Source: Galbitalea sp. SE-J8
Lineage (GTDB): Bacteria > Actinomycetota > Actinomycetes > Actinomycetales > Microbacteriaceae
Assembly (NCBI RefSeq): GCF_030345695.1
Contig: NZ_JAUASV010000016.1
Location: 23,547-87,546, forward strand
DNA: 64,000 bases
Reading direction: 5' to 3'
Each line of letters begins with the position of its first letter. Within the stretch, counting starts at the first letter, position 1. Below the pieces are notes generated by a model. The model did not search any database and was not told the origin of the DNA. It saw nothing but the letters and a program-made list of their open reading frames with translations. Below are positions 33,495-41,849 of the stretch, piece by piece. A program made the translations under genes and the position numbers.

Positions 33495-35041
33495 AGCTCC
33501 GCCTCCTCGCCGGCGCGTTCCGGCGCAATCCGTGGCAGCTGGTCGGACTGGTCTTCGCCCTGCTCTACGGGCTCGGCACGTCGGTGCTCGTCATCGCGGG
33601 CCTCGTCTCGCTGCGCTTCATCGACATCGAGGTCGCACGCAGCGCCGAGGTCGTGTTCGGTGCGGTGGTGCTCGTGCTCTTCGCGGTGCTGCCGCTCGTG
33701 CTCGGCCTCGACGACGCCCTCGATCCGCGACGGTTCGCGCTGTTCGGCATGTCGACGACGCGACTGTCGGTGGGCCTCGGGCTCGCCGCCCTGCTCAGCG
33801 TGCCGGCGCTCGTCATCCTGCTCATCGCCCTCGCGCTCATCGCCACCTGGAGCCGCACGGGACTCTCGGTCGGCCTCGCGATCGGCAGCGTGCCGGTCAT
33901 CGTCGTGACGTGCGTGCTGACGGCGCGGATCGCGACATCCGTGGGCGCCGTGCTGCTGTCGACGAGGCGCGCCCGCGACGTGACCATGGTCGCGGGCCTG
34001 CTGCTCATCGTGTGCGCGCTGCCGGTGGTCGCGCTGCTCGCGCGCGTCGACTGGGCGACGGATGGCGTGGCCGTGCTGTCGAGGATCGAGCGTGTCGTGT
34101 CGTGGTCGCCGCTCGGCGCCGCGTGGGCGAGCGCGGCGGACGGCGCCGCCGGCGACGCCACCGGGGCGACCTGGAAGCTCGTCATCGCCGTCGCGTGGAT
34201 CGGCGTGCTCGCCGCGGTCTGGCGCGCGCTCGTCGCGCACGCCCTCGTCACCCCGCCCCGGCAGGCGGCACGACGGCGCTACGCGGGGCTCGGCTGGTTC
34301 GACCGCCTGCCGGCGACCCCGATCGGCGCGATCGCCGCGCGCGGGCTCACCTACTGGGGGCGCGACGGCCGGTACGGCATGTCGCTCGCGATCATCCCGT
34401 TCATCCCGGCCGTCATGGTCGTCGCGCTGCACGTCGGCGGGGTGCCGCTCGCGCAGCTCGCCCTGCTGCCCGTGCCGGTCATCTGCCTGTTCCTGTCGTG
34501 GGCGGTGCACAACGACGTGTCGTTCGACAACACCGCGCTCTGGCTGCACCTCGCGGCATCCGTCACGGGACGCAACGACCGCTGGGGGCGCCTGCTGCCC
34601 GTGCTGCTGCTCGGCGTGCCCGTCGTGGTCGTCGGGTCGATGCTCTCGGCGTGGGCGTTCGGCTCGTGGGCCGTGCTCCCGTCGCTCATCGGGGTGAGCG
34701 GGTGCATCCTGCTCTCCGGCCTCGGTCTGTCGAGCATCATGTCGGCGGCGTTCCCGTACCCGACGGTGCGGCCCGGGGACAGTCCGTTCGCGCAGCCCGC
34801 GGGCGGCGGCAGCGCGGCCGGACTCGTGCAGGCGTTCTCGTTCCTGCTCATCCTCGCGCTCAGCGCCCCCGCGGTGCTGTTCGGCGCGTTCGGGCTGCTC
34901 GGCTGGCCGGGGTGGCACCTGTGGTCGCTCGTCGCGGGGCTCGGCGTCGGCCTGCTCGCGCTCGTGCTCGGCACGGTCGCGGGGGCGCGCGTGTACGACC
35001 GCCGCTCGCCCGCGCTGCTCGCGGCCGCCGTGCGGAACTGA
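33470..35041 (+). CDS. large ABC-2-like membrane subunit
   Basis: 523 residues from ATG 33470, preceded by GGCGGAGGGG inside the ATPase gene and overlapping it by 25 nt. It has about twelve predicted membrane helices in two clusters, about residues 15-240 and 300-515, with a cytoplasmic middle. No enzymatic motif is seen. It is probably the permease of the exporter whose ATPase lies upstream; such two-gene systems are common in actinobacteria and poorly characterised. Confidence 0.82.
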   Translation: MVEQFLGLKLRLLAGAFRRNPWQLVGLVFALLYGLGTSVLVIAGLVSLRFIDIEVARSAEVVFGAVVLVLFAVLPLVLGLDDALDPRRFALFGMSTTRLSVGLGLAALLSVPALVILLIALALIATWSRTGLSVGLAIGSVPVIVVTCVLTARIATSVGAVLLSTRRARDVTMVAGLLLIVCALPVVALLARVDWATDGVAVLSRIERVVSWSPLGAAWASAADGAAGDATGATWKLVIAVAWIGVLAAVWRALVAHALVTPPRQAARRRYAGLGWFDRLPATPIGAIAARGLTYWGRDGRYGMSLAIIPFIPAVMVVALHVGGVPLAQLALLPVPVICLFLSWAVHNDVSFDNTALWLHLAASVTGRNDRWGRLLPVLLLGVPVVVVGSMLSAWAFGSWAVLPSLIGVSGCILLSGLGLSSIMSAAFPYPTVRPGDSPFAQPAGGGSAAGLVQAFSFLLILALSAPAVLFGAFGLLGWPGWHLWSLVAGLGVGLLALVLGTVAGARVYDRRSPALLAAAVRN

Positions 35042-35066
35042 CGCGGCATCCGTTCGCTGCGGCGCC

Positions 35067-35072
35067 TAGGCT
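35067..35072 (+). promoter_or_regulatory. -10 box of the DUF3039 gene
   Basis: TAGGCT, 7 nt before ATG 35080; the message is probably leaderless. Confidence 0.55.
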
Positions 35073-35079
35073 GGTGGCC

Positions 35080-35337
35080 ATGAGCGACACGGAGCACTCG
35101 GGCGGCGGCACGGACGTTCTCGATCGCGAACTCGAGAAGCTGCTCAACGAGGAGCTCGTCGAGGACGGCGATCACGAGCGGTTCAGCCACTACGCGCCCA
35201 AGGACAAGATCGTCGAGGCGGCCGTCACCGGCAAGCCGATCCGCGCGCTGTGCGGCAAGAAGTGGGTGCCGACGCGCGACCCGTCGCGTTTCCCGGTCTG
35301 CCCCACCTGCAAAGAGATCTACGAGAAGCTGACGTAG
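35080..35337 (+). CDS. DUF3039 family protein
   Basis: 85 residues, ATG 35080. It matches the small actinobacterial DUF3039 family: an acidic N-terminus (LDRELEKLLNEELVEDGDHE), then HYAPKDKIVEAAVTGKPI, ALCGKKW and VCPTCKEIYE. One Cys and a CxxC pair plus an upstream His could bind zinc. The function is unknown. It is convergent with pncB, 8 nt apart, and probably has a leaderless message. Confidence 0.88.
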   Translation: MSDTEHSGGGTDVLDRELEKLLNEELVEDGDHERFSHYAPKDKIVEAAVTGKPIRALCGKKWVPTRDPSRFPVCPTCKEIYEKLT

Positions 35338-35345
35338 CCCGGGGC

Positions 35346-36659
35346 TCAGGCGAAGAGCGTCGGGAACGCCGGCTCGCCGCGCCCGAGCGAGAGCGCCGAC
35401 GGCGGCAGCTCCGCCAGCACGGCCGCGTGGTGCGCCCGAGCCCGCGCGACACCCGCGGCGCCGAGGTGCGCCGCGACCGCCTGGCCGGCGACCATGAGCG
35501 GCACGTGCAGCGGCCGCCCGTCGGCGAGCGCGCCGCGTGCCACGACCTCCGCGGTCGCGACACCGGATGCCGACAGCCGCCGCGAGGGGAACTTGCGGCC
35601 CGCGACCGTCGCCTTCGCCGCCGACCGCTTCGCCACGTCGACCCAGCCGCCCGCCGCATCCGTGTGGGCGACGAGCTTGTAGACGAAGCCCGATGCCGGA
35701 TGCCCGGAACCGCCGACGACGGACGTCCCGACCCCGAACGAGTCGACCGGCGCCGCGCGCAGGGCCGCGATCGTGAACTCGTCGAGGTCGTTCGTGACCG
35801 TGATGCGAGTGCCGGTCGCGCCGAGGGAGTCGAGCAGGGCGCGCACCTCCCCGACGAGCACGGGCAGATCGCCGGAGTCGAGGCGCACCGCGCCGAGCCC
35901 GGTGCCGGCGACGCGCACCGCCGTGCGCACTCCCTCCATGACGTCGTAGGTGTCGACGAGCAGCGTCGTGCCGACGCCCATCGCGTCGACCTGCGCGCGG
36001 AACGCCTCCTCCTCGCTGCCGTGCAGGAGCGTGAACGCGTGGGCGGCGGTGCCCATCGTCGGCACGCCCCACCGCTTGCCCGCGAGCAGATTGCTCGTGG
36101 CGCCGAAGCCGGCGATGTACGCGGCGCGGGCGGCAGAGACGGCGGATGCCGCATCCGTTCGCCGGGAGCCCATCTCGGCGAGCGGGCGCCCGTCGGCGGC
36201 GATCACCATGCGGGCGGCCGCCGTCGCGACCGAGCTGTCGTGATTGAGGATCGAGAGCACGACCGTCTCGAGCAGGCACGCCTCGAGGAACGTGCCCTCG
36301 ACCTGGAGGATCGGCGATCCGGGCACGTAGAGCTCGCCCTCGGCGTAGCCGCGCACGTCGCCGTTGAACCGGAAGCGCGAGAGCCGGTCGAGCGTCGCGT
36401 CGGAGACGACGGCGTTGTCGGACAACCAGCCGAGCTCGGCATCGCGGAAGCGGAACGCCTCGATCGCCTCGATCGCGCGCCCCGTGCCCGCGACGACGCC
36501 GAAGCGGCGCTCGCCGGGCAGGCTGCGGCCGAACACCTCGAACACGCTGCGCCGGTGCGCCGTGCCGGCCTTCAGCGCGGCGTCGACCATCGTGAGCTCG
36601 TAGCGGTCGGTCAGCAGGGCCGTGGACGCAGTCGGGGCACTCGGCTCGCGCTCGCTCAT
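35346..36659 (-). CDS. pncB: nicotinate phosphoribosyltransferase
   Basis: 437 residues from ATG 36657-36659. It converts nicotinate and PRPP to nicotinate mononucleotide in NAD salvage. Family features: LLTDRYELTMVDAALKAGT at the N-terminus, FEVFGRSLPGERRFGVVAG, ILQVEGTFLEACLLETVVL, AAYIAGFGATSNLLA, VRLDSGDLP and GVGTSVVGGSG in the phosphate-binding region. The length is usual for the actinobacterial form. A TAGGCT box 7 nt upstream suggests a leaderless message. It is divergent from murL with a 64-bp gap. Confidence 0.93.
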   Translation of the reverse strand: MSEREPSAPTASTALLTDRYELTMVDAALKAGTAHRRSVFEVFGRSLPGERRFGVVAGTGRAIEAIEAFRFRDAELGWLSDNAVVSDATLDRLSRFRFNGDVRGYAEGELYVPGSPILQVEGTFLEACLLETVVLSILNHDSSVATAAARMVIAADGRPLAEMGSRRTDAASAVSAARAAYIAGFGATSNLLAGKRWGVPTMGTAAHAFTLLHGSEEEAFRAQVDAMGVGTTLLVDTYDVMEGVRTAVRVAGTGLGAVRLDSGDLPVLVGEVRALLDSLGATGTRITVTNDLDEFTIAALRAAPVDSFGVGTSVVGGSGHPASGFVYKLVAHTDAAGGWVDVAKRSAAKATVAGRKFPSRRLSASGVATAEVVARGALADGRPLHVPLMVAGQAVAAHLGAAGVARARAHHAAVLAELPPSALSLGRGEPAFPTLFA

Positions 36660-36666
36660 GCGCGCC

Positions 36667-36672
36667 AGCCTA
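36667..36672 (-). promoter_or_regulatory. -10 box of pncB
   Basis: TAGGCT on the minus strand, 7 nt before the pncB start codon. Confidence 0.55.
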
Positions 36673-36711
36673 GGACGCACGCCCGTTCCGGTGCGCTCGG
36701 ACGCCGCCCGG

Positions 36712-36717
36712 TACGCT
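36712..36717 (+). promoter_or_regulatory. -10 box of murL
   Basis: TACGCT, 6 nt before GTG 36724; no ribosome site, fitting a leaderless message. Confidence 0.5.
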
Positions 36718-36723
36718 CGACGG

Positions 36724-38454
36724 GTGCAGCACGCGGGGATCGGGAGCTTCGACCCGGCCCGCATCGACACGTTCGTGTACGCGGGCTGGCGGTTCGACGG
36801 CGAGACCGCCGAGTTCGACTTCGCACTCGAGGGAGCGGATGTCGCGGATCGCGTTGTCTTCACCGAGCGGGTCGCGTTCGAGGTGGAGTACTCCGCTGGT
36901 CGAGGAGCGTCCGAGCGCAGCGAGGTCGCGTTCGAGGTGGAGCACTCCGCTGGTCGAGGAGCGTCCGAGCGCAGCGAGGTCGCGTCTCGAGACCATGGCG
37001 GGTCGGTTGAGGCGGGGCTGGTTTCGAGACGCGACGCTCGCTTCGCTCCCGGCGCTCCTCAACCAGCGGGTGGCGAGGTGGAGCCTCTCGCTGGTCGAGG
37101 AGCGTCCGAGCGCAGCGAGGTCGCGTCTCGAGACCATGGCGGGTCGGTTGAGGCGGGGCTGGTTTCGAGACGCGACGCTCGCTTCGCTCCCGGCGCTCCT
37201 CAACCAGCGGGCGCCGGCGCTCCTCAACCAGCGGGCGCCGGCGCTCCGCAACCAGCGGGTGCCGACGCTCCTCAGCCAGCGGGGGTGGAACGGGTGGTCG
37301 CGCTGCTCGGGGGCGTGCTCGGCACGAGCTACTTCAAGGCGGCGGCGCCCGGCCGCATCCGGATCGACGCCGAGGGACTGACCGCCGAGGCGGTCGGGTA
37401 CCTCCGCGCCGTGTACCGCGAGGGGCTCGCCGAGTTCGCCTACCGCGCGGGCCTGCCGGGCAAGGTCGAGCCGGTGATCGAGCATCGCCGTCCCGCTCGG
37501 GCATGCACCGCATCCGTCGTTCCCGATGGCGCGCCGCTCGTGCCGATCGGCGGCGGCAAGGACTCCGTCGTGAGCGTCGAGTCGCTGCGCGCCGCCGGCG
37601 TCGACCCGGTGCAGTTCGCGGTGAACCCGAACGTCGTGATCCGCCGCGTCGCCGAGGCGAGCGGCCTCCCGCTCGTCGAGGCGCGCCGCACGATCGACCC
37701 CGCGCTGCTGGAGCTCAACGCCCGCGGCGCGCGCAACGGCCACGTGCCGGTCACGGCGATGAACTCCCTCATCGCGATCGCGCAGGCGCGGCTGCTCGGC
37801 CTCGGGCCGGTGGTCATGTCGAACGAGTCGAGCGCGAGCGACCCCACCCTCGACTGGCACGGCGAGGCAGTCAATCACCAGTGGTCGAAGTCGCTCGAGG
37901 CGGAGCGGATGCTGGCGGCCGTGCTCGAGCCGCAGGCGGGGATCGCCGGCGCGTACTTCTCGCTGCTGCGCCCGTTCACCGAGTTGCGCATCGCGCGCGC
38001 GTTCGCGAAGACCGACCGGTACGACGCGAGCATCGTGAGCTGCAACCGCGCGTTCCGGATGGGCGCGGGCGACCCCGGCTGGTGCGGCGACTGCGACAAA
38101 TGCCGCTTCGTCTTCCTCGCGCTGTCGGCCGTCATGCCGCCCGATCGCCTCATCGCGATCATCGGCACGGACATGTTCGCCGACGAGACCCAGCTGCCCG
38201 GCTACCGCGCCCTCATGGGGCTCGACGCGCACAAGCCGTTCGAGTGCGTCGGCGAGGAGGCCGAGTGCACGGTCGCCGCCTCGCTCGCGAGCCGGCATCC
38301 GCACTGGGCTGCGAGTGTCGTGCTGCGCGCGCTGCACGCCGAGATCCCGGGCCTCGCGCAGGGATCGCCGGCGCTCGAGGCGCAGGTGTTCGGCGAGGCG
38401 CCCGCCGAGCCGCTGCCGTCGCCGTACTCCGAGGCCCGGTATGCGCTCGTCTGA
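36724..38454 (+). CDS. murL: UDP-MurNAc-L-Ala-L-Glu epimerase (MurL) with in-frame repeat insertion
   Basis: 576 residues from GTG 36724. MurL (EC 5.1.1.23) uses ATP to convert UDP-MurNAc-L-Ala-L-Glu to the D-Glu form; it was described in Xanthomonas together with MurD2. Visible features: the PP-loop-like IGGGKDSVVSVESL (Lys279), MSNESSASDPTLDW, NHQWSKSLEAE and CNRAF...WCGDCDKCRFVF. Residues about 52-187 are not part of the family. They are translated palindromic repeat (SAGRGASERSEVASRDHGG, SRRDARFAPGAPQPAG). Without them the protein would be about 440 residues, the normal size. The downstream gene murD2 overlaps by 14 nt. No stop codon was introduced, so the enzyme may still work. Confidence 0.85.
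   Translation: MQHAGIGSFDPARIDTFVYAGWRFDGETAEFDFALEGADVADRVVFTERVAFEVEYSAGRGASERSEVAFEVEHSAGRGASERSEVASRDHGGSVEAGLVSRRDARFAPGAPQPAGGEVEPLAGRGASERSEVASRDHGGSVEAGLVSRRDARFAPGAPQPAGAGAPQPAGAGAPQPAGADAPQPAGVERVVALLGGVLGTSYFKAAAPGRIRIDAEGLTAEAVGYLRAVYREGLAEFAYRAGLPGKVEPVIEHRRPARACTASVVPDGAPLVPIGGGKDSVVSVESLRAAGVDPVQFAVNPNVVIRRVAEASGLPLVEARRTIDPALLELNARGARNGHVPVTAMNSLIAIAQARLLGLGPVVMSNESSASDPTLDWHGEAVNHQWSKSLEAERMLAAVLEPQAGIAGAYFSLLRPFTELRIARAFAKTDRYDASIVSCNRAFRMGAGDPGWCGDCDKCRFVFLALSAVMPPDRLIAIIGTDMFADETQLPGYRALMGLDAHKPFECVGEEAECTVAASLASRHPHWAASVVLRALHAEIPGLAQGSPALEAQVFGEAPAEPLPSPYSEARYALV
36898..37282. repeat. palindromic-family repeat inside murL, locus 3
   Basis: Variant units: GGTCGAGGAGCGTCCGAGCG forms start at 36898 (partial), 36952 and 37093, and GGTTTCGAGACGCGACGCTC forms at 37020 and 37161. 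They form two inverted pairs. A block of about 24 bp containing GGCGCTCCTCAACCAGCGG is then repeated about four times up to 37282. The block is read in frame by murL without stops. Confidence 0.9.
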
Positions 38455-39865
38455 ATCGTTCACCCTCGAGGGACTGGCCGGGCGGCGCGTCATCGTGCTC
38501 GGCGCCGGACGCGAGGGCCGAGCCGCCGTCGACGCGCTGCGCGGGACCGCCGCCGCCATCGTCGCGACGACGGATGCGGCCGCTCCGCCCGACTGGCCGG
38601 CCGACGTGCCGGTGCTCGTCGCGCCGAGCCCCGAGCGGCTGCTCGCCGCGGATCCCGCAGCCGATGTCGCCGTGAAGTCGCCCGGCATCCCGCCGCACCA
38701 TCCGCTCGTGGCGGCGCTCGCCGCGGCCGGCCTGCCGATCACGAGCGGCACCGACCTCTGGCTGGGCGAGCACGCCGGCACGACGATCGGCGTCACGGGT
38801 AGCAAGGGCAAGAGCACCACGAGCTCGCTCGCGCACGCGCTGCTGCCGGGCAGCGGGTTCGGCGGCAACATCGGCCTGCCGCTGCTCGCCATGGACGCGG
38901 CGCCGCAGTACGTCGTCGAGCTCTCCAGCTACCAGTGCCAGTCGCTCACCGTCTCGCCCGACGTCGCGGTCGTGACGAGCCTGTTCCCCGAGCACCTCGA
39001 CTGGCACGGCGGCCTCGAGGCGTACTACACCGACAAGCTCAACGTGCTGCGGCACTCGCCTCGCGTGGTCGTCGCGAACGGCGAGAACGCGGATGTCGTG
39101 GCGTGGGTCTCGCGCTTCGTCCCGCCGTCGAGCGTGACGTGGGTCGGCATCCGCCCCGACGGCTCGCCCGCGGCCTACCGTCTCGAGGCGCGCGACGGCG
39201 TCGACTGGATCGCCCGCGAGGTGATGCCTGGTGGCGAGGTGGAGTTCGTGCTCCCGGTGCACGAACTCCAGGTTCTCGGACGGCACAACGCCCTCAACGC
39301 GGCGCTCGCGCTCGCGGCGGCCGACGCGGCGAGCGTGCGCGCCGTGCCGGGTCGGGGCGCGGGGGAGCGCGTTCCGGCCGCCGACGCCGCGGCCCGGCTG
39401 GAAGCCTTCCGGCCGCTGCCGCACCGCCTGCAGCCGATCGACGACCCCCGCGGCGAGATCGCCTTCGTCAACGACTCCCTCTCGACGACGCCGTTCGCCG
39501 CGATCGAGGCGCTCAAGGCGTTCCCGGATCGCGGCGCCGTGCTGCTCGTCGGCGGACAGGACCGCGGTGTCGACTACGCGCCCCTCGCGGCGCAGCTCGC
39601 CGCCCACCCCATCCGCGCCGTCGTCGGCCTGCCGCCGAGCGGCGAGCGCATCCTCGCCGAGATCGCGGCGGCGTCCGGCGTCGAGACGCAGCTCGCGAAC
39701 GACCTTCCGGATGCCGTGGGCCGCGCGATCGCGCTGGGCGCGACATCCGTGCTGCTGAGCCCCGCAGCCCCCAGCTACGGTGCGTACCGCGACTACGCGG
39801 ACCGCGCCGAGCACTTCATCCGCACGATCCAGGAGCTCCGGGCTCCGACCGAGGAGACACGATGA
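38441..39865 (+). CDS. murD2: UDP-N-acetylmuramoyl-L-alanine--L-glutamate ligase (MurD2 type)
   Basis: 474 residues from ATG 38441, overlapping murL by 14 nt. It is a Mur ligase: N-terminal Rossmann segment [20 protein letters not shown]-binding [51 protein letters not shown], and C-terminal domain [16 protein letters not shown]. MurD2 adds L-Glu rather than D-Glu to UDP-MurNAc-L-Ala; MurL then epimerises it. Assignment to MurD2 rather than MurD rests on the overlap with murL. The next gene, rph, overlaps by 4 nt. Confidence 0.85.
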   Translation: MRSSESFTLEGLAGRRVIVLGAGREGRAAVDALRGTAAAIVATTDAAAPPDWPADVPVLVAPSPERLLAADPAADVAVKSPGIPPHHPLVAALAAAGLPITSGTDLWLGEHAGTTIGVTGSKGKSTTSSLAHALLPGSGFGGNIGLPLLAMDAAPQYVVELSSYQCQSLTVSPDVAVVTSLFPEHLDWHGGLEAYYTDKLNVLRHSPRVVVANGENADVVAWVSRFVPPSSVTWVGIRPDGSPAAYRLEARDGVDWIAREVMPGGEVEFVLPVHELQVLGRHNALNAALALAAADAASVRAVPGRGAGERVPAADAAARLEAFRPLPHRLQPIDDPRGEIAFVNDSLSTTPFAAIEALKAFPDRGAVLLVGGQDRGVDYAPLAAQLAAHPIRAVVGLPPSGERILAEIAAASGVETQLANDLPDAVGRAIALGATSVLLSPAAPSYGAYRDYADRAEHFIRTIQELRAPTEETR

Positions 39866-40584
39866 CCCGACCCGACGGCCGCGCGAACGACGAGCTGCGT
39901 CCCGTGACGATCGAGCGGGGGTGGAGCGCGCAGGCCGAGGGCAGCGCGCTCATCTCGTTCGGCGGCACGCGCGTGCTGTGCACCGCGAGCTTCACGAACG
40001 GCGTGCCGCGCTGGCTCACCGGCAAGGGCAAGGGCTGGGTGACCGCGGAGTACGGCATGCTGCCGCGCTCGACGAACGACCGGATGGACCGCGAGAGCGT
40101 CAAGGGCAAGGTCGGCGGCCGCACGCACGAGATCAGCCGGCTCATCGGCCGCAGTCTGCGCGCGATCATCGACACGAAGGCGCTCGGCGAGAACACGATC
40201 GTGATCGACTGCGACGTGCTGCAGGCGGACGGCGGCACGCGAACCGCCGCGATCACGGGAGCGTACGTCGCGCTGCACGACGCGATCGAGTGGGGGCGCG
40301 CGAAGGGCCTCATCGGCAAGAACGCGGTCGCGCTGCGCGACTCGGTGTCCGCGATCTCGGTCGGCATCATCGACGGCGAGCCCCGCCTCGACCTGCCCTA
40401 CGTCGAGGACTCGAAGGCCGAGACCGACATGAACGTCGTCGTCACCGGGCGCGGACTCTTCGTCGAGGTGCAGGGGACCGCCGAGGGGGCGCCGTTCGAC
40501 CGCCGCGAGCTCGATGCGCTGCTCGACCTCGCGCTCGCCGGCAACGCGACGCTCGCCGAGATCCAGCGCGAGGCCCTCGCGTGA
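39862..40584 (+). CDS. rph: ribonuclease PH
   Basis: 240 residues from ATG 39862, overlapping murD2 (ATGA). It is the phosphate-dependent 3'-5' exoribonuclease that trims tRNA 3' ends. Typical features: [82 protein letters not shown] and [19 protein letters not shown]. The length is standard. The adjacent rdgB, overlapping by 4 nt, is a common pairing across bacteria. Confidence 0.96.
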   Translation: MTRPDGRANDELRPVTIERGWSAQAEGSALISFGGTRVLCTASFTNGVPRWLTGKGKGWVTAEYGMLPRSTNDRMDRESVKGKVGGRTHEISRLIGRSLRAIIDTKALGENTIVIDCDVLQADGGTRTAAITGAYVALHDAIEWGRAKGLIGKNAVALRDSVSAISVGIIDGEPRLDLPYVEDSKAETDMNVVVTGRGLFVEVQGTAEGAPFDRRELDALLDLALAGNATLAEIQREALA

Positions 40585-41174
40585 GCGTGCAGCTCGTCCT
40601 CGCCACCCACAACGCCCACAAGGTCGAGGAGCTGCGCCGCATCCTCGGCGCCGCGCTCGACGGCATCGACCTCATCGGCTACGACGGCCCCGAGCCCGTC
40701 GAGGACGGCGACACGTTCGAGGCCAACGCGCTCATCAAGGCCCGTGCCGCGCACGCGCACACCGGGCTGCCGGCGATCGCGGACGACTCGGGCATCTCGG
40801 TCGACGCCCTGGGCGGTGCGCCCGGCATCCGCTCGGCGCGCTACGCGGGCAGCCGCGTCGATCGCGACAACCTCGAGCTGCTGCTTGCGAACCTCGGGCA
40901 GACGGATGACCGCGCCGCCCGGTTCTTCTGCGCCGCAGCCCTGGTCGCGGACGGCTTCGAGCACGTCGAGCTCGGCGTCTGGCCGGGAACGGTGCTGCGC
41001 GAGCCGGCGGGCGTCGGCGGCTTCGGCTACGACCCGATCTTCCGACCTCTTGGTCTGGATGTGAGCGCCGCCGAGCTGACCGCGGACGAGAAGAACGCGA
41101 TCAGCCACCGGGCGCGGGCGTTCGCGGCGATCATGCCCGTCGTGCGAGCCCGCCTGCTCCCGCCCGCTGGTTGA
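40581..41174 (+). CDS. rdgB: non-canonical purine NTP pyrophosphatase, RdgB/HAM1 family
   Basis: 197 residues from GTG 40581, overlapping rph. It hydrolyses ITP, dITP and XTP to monophosphates, keeping damaged purines out of nucleic acids. Signatures: [59 protein letters not shown] and [13 protein letters not shown]. The final codons run straight into the repeat array at 41169, so the last residues (LLPPAG) may be repeat-derived. Confidence 0.95.
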   Translation: MSVQLVLATHNAHKVEELRRILGAALDGIDLIGYDGPEPVEDGDTFEANALIKARAAHAHTGLPAIADDSGISVDALGGAPGIRSARYAGSRVDRDNLELLLANLGQTDDRAARFFCAAALVADGFEHVELGVWPGTVLREPAGVGGFGYDPIFRPLGLDVSAAELTADEKNAISHRARAFAAIMPVVRARLLPPAG

Positions 41175-41820
41175 GGAGCGCGCGACGTCCCGCCGGTCGA
41201 GGAGCGCGCGACGCCCCGCTGGTTGAGGAGCGCGCGACGCCCCGTTGGTTGAGGAGCGCCCGAGCGGAGCGAGGACGCGTCTCGAAACCACCGCCCCCTT
41301 AACGATCCGTGGTGGTCTCGAGACGCCGGCTCGCTGCGCTCGCGGGCTCCTCGACCGGCGGGGTGGGACGCCGTCGCCCCTCCGCTGGTTGAGGAGCGCC
41401 CGAGCGGAGCGAGGACGCGTCTCGAAACCACCGCCCCGTTGACGATCCGTGGTGGTCTCGAGACGCCGGCTCGCTGCGCTCGCGGGCTCCTCGACCGGCG
41501 GGGTGGGACGCCGTCGCCCCTCCGTTGGTTGAGGAGCGCCCGAGCGGAGCGAGGACGCGTCTCGAAACCACCGCCCCGTTGACGATCCGTGGTGGTCTCG
41601 AGACGCCGGCTCGCTGCGCTCGCGGGCTCCTCGACCGGCGGGGCGCGTGGTCTCGAGACGCCGGCTCGCTGCGCTCGCGGGCTCCTCGACCGGCGGGGCG
41701 CGTGGTCTCGAGACGCCGGCTCGCTGCGCTCGCGGGCTCCTCGACCAGCGGGGTGGCGGGCTCCTCGACCGGCGGGGTGGCGGGCTCCTCGACCAGCGGG
41801 GGAGCGGAAGCACTCCTCGA
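41169..41820. repeat. palindromic-family repeat array, locus 4
   Basis: This fills the 675-bp gap between rdgB and the CDF gene; I see no gene in it. Three half-units (GGTTGAGGAGCGCGCGACGC-like) come first. Form B units follow at 41247, 41387 and 41527, alternating with form A units at 41314, 41454, 41594, 41649 and 41704. B-A spacers read CCGCCCCxTTxACGATCCGT with two variants. The A-B period of 140 bp is nearly identical in consecutive copies, so amplification is recent. The end decays into GGGCTCCTCGACC fragments. Confidence 0.9.
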
Positions 41821-41837
41821 CCGACGGGGTGGCGGCC

Positions 41838-41843
41838 TACGCT
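41838..41843 (+). promoter_or_regulatory. -10 box of the CDF gene
   Basis: TACGCT, 6 nt before GTG 41850; probably leaderless. The box lies just outside the repeat array. Confidence 0.5.
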
Positions 41844-41849
41844 GGACGG

